64,000 nucleotides of DNA from Hondaea fermentalgiana (lineage: Eukaryota > Sar > Bigyra > Thraustochytrida > Thraustochytriidae), in NCBI GenBank assembly GCA_014084085.1, contig NPFB01000006.1, positions 461,405-525,404 on the forward strand, given 5' to 3'. The stretch's first letter is position 1, and the number at the start of each line of letters is the position of its first letter. Both the position numbers and the translations under genes were made by a program. This document shows positions 39,510 to 47,729 of the stretch, one piece after another. The notes under the pieces are model-generated. The model did no database searches, had not been told where the DNA came from, and was given only the letters and a program-made list of their open reading frames with translations.

Positions 39510-41501
39510 TTAGAGCTCATCGTGGTCATCAAAGTCGTCGTCATCAAAGTCATCATCGCCGCCAGCGTCACCGCCGGCCTGCTGGTAGATGGAAGCCATG
39601 ATAGGCTGGACGAGCTGCTCGAACTCCTCCTTCTTCTCCTTGAGCTCGTCGAGATCGGCCTCCTGGTTCTCGTCAAGCCAGTCGATGTTCTCCGAGATGG
39701 CAGTCTCGAGCTCCTCGACCTGATCCTCGGAAAGCTTGTCGCGCACACCCTTGTCCTCGTCGTTAAGGCTGGCCTTGGTAGAGTACAAAAGGCCCTCAAA
39801 GCTGTTCTTGAGGTCGATGCGCTCCTTGAGGATCTTGTCAGCCTCGGCGTTCTCCTCGGCCTCCTGGACCATGCGCTCGATCTCCTCCTCGCTGAGGCGA
39901 CCCTTCTCGGCAGTAATAACAATCTGCTCCTTCTTGCCGGTACCCTTCTCCTCGGCCTGAACGTTGAGGATGGAGTTGGCATCGACAGCAAAGGTGACCT
40001 CAATCTGAGGGACACCGCGAGGGGCAGGGGGGATGCCAGAAAGCTCAAACTTGCCAAGAGGGTGGTTGTCCTTGGTCATGGCGCGCTCACCCTCAAAGAC
40101 CTGGATACTGACGGCCGGCTGGTTGTCAGTGTAGGTGGAGAAGACCTGAGACTTGCGGGCGGGGATGACCGAGTTGCGGTTGATGAGCTTGGTCATGACA
40201 CCACCAACGGTCTCAATACCGAGCGAGAGCGGGGCAACATCGAGCAGAAGAATCTCCGAGCTGGTGTCCTTGCCACCGAGGATGCCACCCTGGACAGCGG
40301 CACCGTAGGCGACGGCCTCATCCGGGTTGATACCCTTGGAGGGCTCCTTGCCGTTGAAGAAGTCCTTGAGCAGCTGCTGGACGCGGGGAATGCGGGTGGA
40401 GCCACCGACAAGAACGACCTCATCGACTTCATTCTTCTTGACGCCGGCGTCCTGGAGAACCTTGCCGACGGGGACGAGGGTCTTCTTGAAGAGATCGAGG
40501 TTGAGCTCCTCGAAGCGAGCGCGGGTGAGGGTCTCGGAGAAGTCAATGCCCTCGGCGAGGGCCTCGATCTCGAGGCGAGCCTGGTGCTGCGTGGACAGCG
40601 AGCGCTTGACGCGCTCGACCTCGCGGCGAAGCTTCTGGAGCGCGCGCTTGTCCTTGGTAATGTCAATATCGTGCTGCTTCTTGAAGCGCTTGATAAAGTA
40701 CTTCATGATGCGCTGATCAAAGTCCTCGCCACCGAGATGGGTGTCACCGTTGGTGGCCTGGACCTCAAAGACGCCGGCATCGATGGAGAGAAGGGTGACA
40801 TCAAAGGTACCGCCACCGAGGTCAAAGACGAGAATGGTCTTCTCGCCCTCGTCCTGCTTGTCGAGGCCGTAGGCAATGGCGGCGGCGGTGGGCTCGTTGA
40901 TGATGCGCTCGACCTTGAGGCCGGCGATGATGCCGGCGTCCTTGGTGGCCTGGCGCTGGGCATCGTTAAAGTAGGCAGGAACGGTGACGACGGCGTGGTT
41001 GACCTCCTCACTGAGGAAGCCCTCGGCGATGCCCTTCATCTTCTGGAGAACCATGGCAGAGATCTCCTCGGGGGCAAACTCCTTCTTCTCACCGTTGATT
41101 TCGACTTCAACAAAGGGCTTGCCGCCCTTGTTGATGATGTTGTAGGGGACGAGCTTCTTGTCGGCCTGGACTTCCTTGGAGTTGTAGTCGCGACCGATGA
41201 GGCGCTTGACATCGTAGACGGTGGCCTCGGGCCTGAGCGACGCCAAGTTCTTGGCCGAGTCACCGACGAGGCGCTCGCCGGACTCGGTCCAGCTCACGTA
41301 CGAGGGGGTGATGCGGTTACCCTGGTCGTTGGCGAGGATCTCAACACGTCCCTTGTGAAAGACACCGACACACGATGTGCTGGTGCCCAGATCGATGCCG
41401 ACCACGGTCTTGGCCTCGGACTTGTCCTCTTCGGCGCGGACGCCTCCGATCACGGCCAGCACGGCCGTCAGCAGCACGAGCGACTTCGCGAAGCGGCCCA
41501 T
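39510..41501 (-). CDS. HSPA5: ER-lumenal Hsp70 chaperone BiP/GRP78
   Basis: The 663-residue Hsp70 is the ER chaperone BiP. Seen: signal peptide ([19 protein letters not shown]), nucleotide-binding domain with phosphate loop [14 protein letters not shown], the second loop [16 protein letters not shown] and [20 protein letters not shown], interdomain linker [19 protein letters not shown], substrate-binding beta domain, helical lid, and the ER-retrieval tetrapeptide HDEL at the end of an acidic tail. Length is usual for BiP (about 650-670). It folds secretory proteins with J-proteins and nucleotide-exchange factors and senses ER stress. The frame is open 500 bases upstream, but the signal peptide fixes the start at 41501. 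Nearly every codon ends in C or G, the bias of a highly expressed gene, which also leaves a spurious 919-codon open frame on the opposite strand. Confidence 0.98.
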   Translation of the reverse strand: MGRFAKSLVLLTAVLAVIGGVRAEEDKSEAKTVVGIDLGTSTSCVGVFHKGRVEILANDQGNRITPSYVSWTESGERLVGDSAKNLASLRPEATVYDVKRLIGRDYNSKEVQADKKLVPYNIINKGGKPFVEVEINGEKKEFAPEEISAMVLQKMKGIAEGFLSEEVNHAVVTVPAYFNDAQRQATKDAGIIAGLKVERIINEPTAAAIAYGLDKQDEGEKTILVFDLGGGTFDVTLLSIDAGVFEVQATNGDTHLGGEDFDQRIMKYFIKRFKKQHDIDITKDKRALQKLRREVERVKRSLSTQHQARLEIEALAEGIDFSETLTRARFEELNLDLFKKTLVPVGKVLQDAGVKKNEVDEVVLVGGSTRIPRVQQLLKDFFNGKEPSKGINPDEAVAYGAAVQGGILGGKDTSSEILLLDVAPLSLGIETVGGVMTKLINRNSVIPARKSQVFSTYTDNQPAVSIQVFEGERAMTKDNHPLGKFELSGIPPAPRGVPQIEVTFAVDANSILNVQAEEKGTGKKEQIVITAEKGRLSEEEIERMVQEAEENAEADKILKERIDLKNSFEGLLYSTKASLNDEDKGVRDKLSEDQVEELETAISENIDWLDENQEADLDELKEKKEEFEQLVQPIMASIYQQAGGDAGGDDDFDDDDFDDHDEL

Positions 41502-42882
41502 CTTTCCTTGTCCTTCTTCACCTCGGCCGTTGACCGGCCCTGGCAGGATACAATGCCGAGCAGCCGCCGCTGCGTGCGAGCGTGCGTGCGCGTGCGAGCG
41601 GGCGAGCGAGCGAGTGCGTGCGTGCGTTCGAGCAAGCGAGTGAGCGGGCGGGCGGGCGGGCGGGCGGTTGGTTGGTTGGTCGGTCGGGCGACCGGACGTT
41701 GGTGGCGGCAACTGCCTCCGCGTGATTCGGGTCTGGCGCCTCGGGGTCGGGGGACTGCCTGCCTGCCTGCCTCTGCCTCTCTCTCTCGGCTCCCTTCCGA
41801 GACAACCTGGAAAGCCGGCAGGTGCCAGCCTGTGCAGGGCCGGTGCCAGCCTGGGCTCCGTCCCCTCTCTTTTCGAGAGCCTTCGCTTCTTTCCAGAATC
41901 CTGCCTCCCTCGCACTGCCAGCCTGTGACAGAGAGACGAGACAGATGGGGAGGGCGCGGACGCGTGGACGCCCGGCCACTTGACGTGCCGGTCGGGCGAA
42001 GCCACGCGGTGGATGCGATGCGATGCGATGCGAAGCTGCGTCGCGACGCGAGCTCCTGCTCGATCCCGCGCCGGGTTCTCGCTTCGAGTTCTGCTGGCTT
42101 GTGCTTTTCCCTCCCTTCTTTCTCTGCGCTCGGATTCAAACCGAGTTTCAAATCCCTCGCCTCCTCAACTTCGTCTTCGACTCCTGCTTCGAAGGCGGCG
42201 ACCCCGGCCGGGGCCGCCGGCCGGCCAGCAAGCAGCAGCAGCGGCACGAGCGGAGCGGCCGCAGTGGCCGCCCTCGCGTGATGAGCGAGGCGGGCGGCCA
42301 GGTAGTGGTAGCATAGGTAGGTGCCAGGTCATCGCCGCGCTGTCTCCGGGTTCTCCCTCCCTCGTAGACTCAGACAGATAGACAGACGGTTGGAGCTCCG
42401 AGTCAGCTCGCTCTCCTTTCTTTCTTTCTTTCTTTCCCCGAAAAAAAAAACAAAAAACAATAAAACAATAAAATGAAAAATGAGTTCCCTCCCTTCCTCT
42501 GCGTCCGTGAATGGACGCGCCACGCGCGGCGCGCGCATAGTATAGGGGCTCGCCACCTGGTCCGGTAATCACGGCCCTTGCCTTACAGGCTGGCAGCTCG
42601 CTCGCTCGCGCGCCAGCGAGCGCAGAGGAGGGCCGTGATATCCTGGAAGAGATGCAGGTTTCGCCGCCGCGGGAAGGGCGGGTAAACTAGGGTTTCGCGA
42701 CGGGCACCACTGGGAGCATAAAAGGTGGGGTAACAGGGGCGGGAGAGTCAGTGGTGCGGTGGTAGTGGAGGCGGAGGAGACAGAAGCGAGGGGAGAGCGG
42801 GTTGCGCGGGGCGGCGCGGGAGGGGCGTGCGCAGTGGGGGAAGATCGTGTGGCGGGCGGCGCGAGAGGGGCGGGCGGCGGCG
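41502..42882. other. BiP promoter and GC-rich intergenic region
   Basis: About 1.4 kb with short arrays: (GAGC)n and (GGGC)n near 41602-41668, GCGAT repeats near 42015-42030, and a (TTTC)n run followed by an A-rich tract at 42415-42480. A heat-shock-element-like cluster (TTCGCTTCTTTCCAGAA, 41882-41898) and a TGACGTG (41981) lie upstream of BiP. No gene seen. Confidence 0.5.
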
Positions 42883-43053
42883 CAAGTGGGCTATGCGCGG
42901 CGGGAAGTACGGAATGGGCCCGTGCAAGTGCGGAATGGCGGCGCGCAAGTGCGGCAGGCCCCGCGGCGGCGGCGCAAGTGGGCTATAGCCGCGGCGGCAA
43001 GGGCACCCGGCGCCGCCCGCAAGTGCAGAATGGCGCGCCGCAAGTGCAGTATG
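42883..43053. promoter_or_regulatory. Array of about eight 13-14 bp repeats, approximately 21-bp period, before RPS28
   Basis: Copies of a sequence like CAAGTGCRGWATGG start at 42883, 42904, 42925, 42946, 42975, 42998 (degenerate), 43020 and 43041, so spacings are 21, 21, 21, 29, 23, 22 and 21. GC-rich spacers separate them. The array ends about 113 bases before the RPS28 start codon. Spacings that are not multiples of three argue against a coding repeat. A transcription-factor binding array is inferred; no factor is known. Confidence 0.6.
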
Positions 43054-43165
43054 CGCGCCGCAGACTAGAGGCCACGAGGGAGAGCGCCAAGCAAGCAAGC
43101 AAGCGGCCAAGCAGAGCGACCAGGGCAGAGTCGCTTCATACGCAGGCAACCACTCGCTCGAGACC

Positions 43166-43862
43166 ATGGTACGTGGACGCGCACGACCCGCGCGGCGCGG
43201 GGCGCGAGGCGCGGCGAAGAGACGCGCGGCCCGGCGCGGCGGGTTTCTTTGGAGGACCGCGCGCGCTCCGTCCCGGCGACTCCTTCGTCCTCGTGGCCAC
43301 GAGCGATGAAGGGATGGAGGGAGACGGGGACGTGTGGCCAGCGAGCGGGCAACCATGAGAGAGAGAGCTCGACGACCACCACGCAACCATGCGCGAGGGA
43401 GCGAGGGTGAAGCGGAGTAACGATTGGATTAGATGGCATGGATTGCCTCTTTTGCTTTGCCAAGAGAAACGCGTGGAGTCATGAGATGAGCTCTTGTCAC
43501 TATCTCATCATCATCCATTCATCCAGCCATCCATCATCCGGGTGTTCCCATACATAATCTTGGCTAAAGATGCTCGAACACGAGGACTAACTTATCATCT
43601 GCTGCTCTTGTTTTGACGTGACGTAATGTGACCAATAAATGTACAGGCTGACGCCCCCACCTCCGCCACCCAGGCTGTTATGCTGGCGCGCGTTACCCGC
43701 GTGCTCAGCCGCACCGGCGCCACCGGTAACGTGACGCAGGTCCGCGTCGAGTTCCTCGACGATGACCCACGCAGCATTATCCGCAACGTCAAGGGCCCTG
43801 TCCGCGAGGGCGATGTCCTGACCCTCCTCGAGTGGGAGCGCGAAGCCCGGCGACTGCGTTAA
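43166..43862 (+). CDS. RPS28: 40S ribosomal protein eS28 (two exons, intron after ATG)
   Basis: Exon 1 is only the ATG (43166-43168), followed by donor GTACGT; the 478-base intron ends at TGTACAG (43646) with an ACTAAC branch site at 43586-43591. Exon 2 (43647-43862) encodes the rest: 72 residues beginning [20 protein letters not shown] and containing the invariant [20 protein letters not shown] and the C-terminus EREARRLR. This is eS28, a small-subunit protein near the mRNA exit channel. Length matches other eukaryotes (64-72). A Trp replaces the usual Ser in [12 protein letters not shown]. An ATG in exon 2 (43680) could start a truncated 60-residue form, but splicing gives the full family length. 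Codons are strongly C/G-ending as in BiP. Confidence 0.9.
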
Positions 43863-44247
43863 AAAGAAAGAAAGTGTTTCTTTTCGTATTCAACTGAGCT
43901 TTGCCTTTTACCACCTACAAATTACACTTTCTTTCCCTCCTCCCTCTCTCCCCCTCATCATTCGTTCGTCCAATTATCCCTTTCTTCTTGGTCTTTGCTG
44001 ATACCCTATCCCTTTGGGTCTGTCCTACAAACACCTTGTCCTGATGCTCAGCTGTGGTCGTCGAAAAGAGAGAGAGAGAGAAAGCAAGCAAGAAAGAAAG
44101 AAGCACCAGCACCTTCCTTCTTTCGCTTCCTCTATGTTGCCCTTTCGGACTTGCTTGACTTGGTTGGTTGGCTTCACGTGTGCCTTGACATTGCTCGCCT
44201 GCCTGCTTGACATGCTTGACATGTTGCAGCCCTCTTCACACGTGTCG
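43863..44247. other. Convergent 3' ends of RPS28 and SEC15
   Basis: About 385 bases of pyrimidine-rich sequence with a GAGA/AAGC purine patch near 44070-44100. No gene. Confidence 0.5.
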
Positions 44248-47200
44248 TTAGTTGCTTGCAAGGACCTTGTTGATGTCCGTCTGCTTGAGGGTGGGAATCT
44301 TGTCGCCGCGGGAAAGACGCGCCGTTGCCAACTGCTCGTATTTGCGCAGCGCGCTCTTGACCATCTTGAATCCGAGACACGCATAGCGCTTGCCCCGCGT
44401 CTCCGGACGGAGAAATTCCTGGAGATTTCCAGACCGAAGCAAGTCAACCATCTGTTCGAGCGTAAGAAGTACTTCCTGCGCCGGCACATCCGTTTTGCTC
44501 GCAAGGTCCTTGAGCAAATCCAAATCAAGCTTGGTCTGGTGGACAGAAAGTGCATTGATCGCTTCCACTTCATCACCCGTGAGCAGCTCAAGTACGCTGT
44601 CCGCGATGCGAATCAACGCCGTGAACTGGGCCACCTGACGTTGCGCATCTGGGAGCAAACGCAAACACGAGGTTGGGGCCAGCATCACCTCGAGATACTG
44701 GACGGCATCACTCACAAAGACGTGCGGCTCGCGCGGGACCTCCTGCGGGGTCCAATTATCGACGGCACCGCTAGACATAATGGCATCCACACGGTCTCGA
44801 AGAGCATCCACTACACGGGGCTGTGTTTCACGCAAGAGATCTGCAAACTTGTCGCACGGCCCAGCAAATGAGTAGTCGCCATCAATCTTGGCCAGTTGAC
44901 GAGCATGCGCCTCGAAGAGAGCCCTGGCGCGATCGAGGTGCTCCAAATTGGAGGAGCACTGACACAGAATTTCCGGACTCGTATTGGAGTCCAGGACAAC
45001 AGCTTGGGCGCGAACATATAGCATCAGCAGAGCGCGACATGCAATCTCAACAGCGCTGTGAACTGCAACTGTGGGCGACACTGCATCCACTTGGGACTGT
45101 TGCGCGTCATCCTCGTTCCCTCCAACGTTTGTCGCAGCAGTAGCAATGACAGCTGCGGCATTCTCGGCCGCTTGCTCCAAGTGTCCACTGCCCTTTGGGC
45201 TCCGAGGAGACCCCTCAGAGACCGCCGCGGTGCCATTTCTCTCGCTGTAATGCCCGTTTCCATTCTTGACCCCGCTGCTGGCCTCCTGGCCATTTGCACC
45301 AGCCCCATGGCCGCTCGAACCGGTACTTGACGACTTTGAAGTGAAGACTCGGCGTATCGAAGAGGCCTTGGATGACTTGGGCGATGACGTGGGAGACTTG
45401 GGCGAAGACGACGACGACGATGTCGAAAGCATGGTGTTCTCATGTTGAGCACCAGGAATGTCCTTGATCACGAGGCTACCACCCAGCTGACGACCGAGTT
45501 GAAACGCCTGACTCATGCAAGCAATGACCTCTGCACACGCCTTTGGAACCATGGCGCTAAAGTTAGGTTCGCCGGCAGCGACGCCCCCGCCGTTGCCTGA
45601 TGTCTCGGCAGCGAGCTGCATCAAGTGCTGCCCGGCGAGTCGCACTGGGTCGCCCTCGTCAAGGCGCTGCGGATCAAAAATGGCGTAGTTGTCGTCAGCC
45701 ACGAGGCTCTGCAGCGTATCTCCACAGGCGTCAGCAAGACTGCTACCGACCTCGAGACGCACATCGTAACAGGCAGCCACCAGGCGCGACGCGTCGAGCA
45801 TGTGCGTGGTGCGGTGGGAAGCATCTGTTTCACCGCGCATGCCATCTGTTTTCGCCCCGCTCTTGCCGAGCAAGGCCGCCATGTCCATCAGTAAGCGAAT
45901 TAAATCAAGATTGGAAGTCGGGTCCTTGGCGGCACCTTGCGAGCGTAGCTCATCCCGAACGAGCGGGACGAGGGTGTCGAGCATGGTCTCCCAAATGGCT
46001 GCAATCTCAAACGGAGCAATGAGATTGAGCGAACGCGATACGACACCCTCGATGACAAGAAAGCCCGTCATGCGCTGCAAGAGCAGAACGGCGTGGCGGC
46101 GGAACTGACCCTTTTCGAGCTTGCGCAGGTCCACGGGCATCATGCTCTGCAGCGAGGCTTGTGGCAGCCGATTTTCCTTGTAAAAGGCGATTGCCTCTTC
46201 CTCGGTGCCAAGGTACTTTTGAATGTCCATGAATTGGTATACGGGAGCAAGACTGACGTTCTCGGCCGCAAGGCAGATTTCCGCGATATCCGGCCCTTGA
46301 AGACGCGCCTGGTCCCGGTGTTCCCACTGCAAGAGGGCATCCGAGGAAGTCCGCGTGCGAAAGCTCTCCTTGCGTACGTAGCGCCGTCCCGCTGGGCTTG
46401 AGCTGCCGCCTGCGGCCAGTTTGGACTGCGACGTGGAAGCCGTCGCGCCGCTCGAAGTGCGCCGCAGCCTGGCAACGGCGGCTGCCCTGCCACCCTCACG
46501 TACCAGTCGAAGAGCACGCGCGCCCACGTCGCCTGCACGATCGCGGGCAGTGACGAACCACTCAGTGAGCGCGCCATTGACATCGAGTTTAATTTTGTCA
46601 ATGACACGCGGGATCCAGCGCTCCAGCGCCAAGCTGAAGCGACTGTCGCCTTCCTGACCAAGGTCGACGTCCAAGGGCTCGCGGCCTTCGTGGAGACTCA
46701 GAAGCCGATGCACATCCTTGCCATGAATCACCTCACGTACAAGATCGATGCTTTGTAATGCTTCAAAGTACGCTCGTTTGCTCATTTGTGCGCGCGCGCG
46801 GCGCACGAGCGCCACGCAGCTCGAAGCGCGGCGTAATTCCTGCCGCGTCACACGCAAATGACGCTGGATTCTGTAAAATCGTAAAAGCATTTCGCTCGTC
46901 TCGAGGACCTTGGCGCCTTTGTCCTGCAGCGCGCGGTCCATCTCGCTAATTTGGCGCCGCAGGTCTGACGAGTATCGCTTCAGCTGCGAGATATCCTCGA
47001 TGCCCTTTGAGAACTCGCCAAAGTGAAAATTGCAGAGACCCCGTAGCTCGTCCTCCTTTTGCAAAACGTACTCGTCAAGACTGCGAGAGAAACCTTCGCC
47101 CCAGCCTCGCTCGAGCACGCTGCGCACCGTCGGCACGACTGCATCGTCACTGCCCACGAGGTTCGCGACGAGGACAGAGGCGTCGCCGCCCAGCTTGAGA

Positions 47201-47325
47201 TCGACGCCGGCCACGACACTACTGCTGCTACTGCCGCCGCCTTCTTCTCCAGTCTGCTTGCTGCTCTCGCCGAGGTCTGCGGACCCGCTGCGACTTGCGC
47301 GTCGCGAGCCCCGCGCCGCGTCCAT
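44248..47325 (-). CDS. SEC15: Exocyst complex subunit SEC15/EXOC6
   Basis: The 1025-residue, helical CATCHR-family protein fits exocyst subunit SEC15, which links Rab-bearing secretory vesicles to the plasma membrane. N-terminal coiled coils (SQLKRYSSDLRRQISEMDRA, FYRIQRHLRVTRQELRRA) and KRAYFEALQSIDLVREVIHG are followed by the conserved SEC15 pattern WIPRVIDKIKLDVNGALTEW, APVYQFMDIQKYLGTEEEAI at about 360-380, and HAVLLLQRMTGFLVIEGVVS. A Ser/Lys-rich low-complexity loop lies near residues 640-720, which makes the protein longer than animal EXOC6 (about 800). The C-terminal Rab-binding part is more divergent. The frame begins with a TTG at 47379; the first ATG is 47325. COG3, another tethering-complex subunit, follows 405 bases upstream on the same strand. 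Confidence 0.85.
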   Translation of the reverse strand: MDAARGSRRASRSGSADLGESSKQTGEEGGGSSSSSVVAGVDLKLGGDASVLVANLVGSDDAVVPTVRSVLERGWGEGFSRSLDEYVLQKEDELRGLCNFHFGEFSKGIEDISQLKRYSSDLRRQISEMDRALQDKGAKVLETSEMLLRFYRIQRHLRVTRQELRRASSCVALVRRARAQMSKRAYFEALQSIDLVREVIHGKDVHRLLSLHEGREPLDVDLGQEGDSRFSLALERWIPRVIDKIKLDVNGALTEWFVTARDRAGDVGARALRLVREGGRAAAVARLRRTSSGATASTSQSKLAAGGSSSPAGRRYVRKESFRTRTSSDALLQWEHRDQARLQGPDIAEICLAAENVSLAPVYQFMDIQKYLGTEEEAIAFYKENRLPQASLQSMMPVDLRKLEKGQFRRHAVLLLQRMTGFLVIEGVVSRSLNLIAPFEIAAIWETMLDTLVPLVRDELRSQGAAKDPTSNLDLIRLLMDMAALLGKSGAKTDGMRGETDASHRTTHMLDASRLVAACYDVRLEVGSSLADACGDTLQSLVADDNYAIFDPQRLDEGDPVRLAGQHLMQLAAETSGNGGGVAAGEPNFSAMVPKACAEVIACMSQAFQLGRQLGGSLVIKDIPGAQHENTMLSTSSSSSSPKSPTSSPKSSKASSIRRVFTSKSSSTGSSGHGAGANGQEASSGVKNGNGHYSERNGTAAVSEGSPRSPKGSGHLEQAAENAAAVIATAATNVGGNEDDAQQSQVDAVSPTVAVHSAVEIACRALLMLYVRAQAVVLDSNTSPEILCQCSSNLEHLDRARALFEAHARQLAKIDGDYSFAGPCDKFADLLRETQPRVVDALRDRVDAIMSSGAVDNWTPQEVPREPHVFVSDAVQYLEVMLAPTSCLRLLPDAQRQVAQFTALIRIADSVLELLTGDEVEAINALSVHQTKLDLDLLKDLASKTDVPAQEVLLTLEQMVDLLRSGNLQEFLRPETRGKRYACLGFKMVKSALRKYEQLATARLSRGDKIPTLKQTDINKVLASN

Positions 47326-47729
47326 CCTGCGCGCGGCGCACGCAGCGCTGCTTTGGGATTCGGTCTTGCGTTTGACCAAAGCGCAACCCAGCTTGAATCA
47401 TCCCAATAAGGAGGGAGCAAAAAGATTGGCGAGTCGATCGATCGATCGATCGACCAATCGATCAAAGACCAGCAGTGGGCTAGTGACCTGAGCCAAAACG
47501 AAAAACTGATTCTTGTGAAAAGAGAAAGCCACGACTGCGTGAAGCATGAAGAATTACATCAGCTATAAAATTGGTCACCAAACATCTTTACAGAGACTCT
47601 TGTACTAACGATGCGGAGAGATGTGCAGACTGTGTTGGAATCTGGGATCCAATCAAGTCGAGCAACAAGGTCAAGAAACTTGGTTTAAACAACATGTTGG
47701 CGTGCTTTATCTGACAGTTTGCAAACGAC
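47326..47729. other. SEC15 promoter side and COG3 3' end
   Basis: About 400 bases, with a (GATC)n run at 47434-47452. No gene seen. Confidence 0.5.

Noticed and set aside
39522..42281. 919-codon open frame on the plus strand opposite BiP
   Set aside because: It is the complement of a strongly codon-biased Hsp70 gene; its Leu/Val/Asp/Gly-rich product has no domain and BiP is unmistakable.
42748..43386. Minus-strand 212-codon frame with heptad-like PHLRAAI repeats
   Set aside because: The periodicity comes from the approximately 21-bp DNA array; spacings of 22, 23 and 29 bases break the frame and the RPS28 promoter explains the location.
43169..43646. C/D-box snoRNA inside the RPS28 intron
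   Set aside because: A near C-box (GAGATGA) exists at about 43476, but no CTGA D-box at a suitable distance was found.
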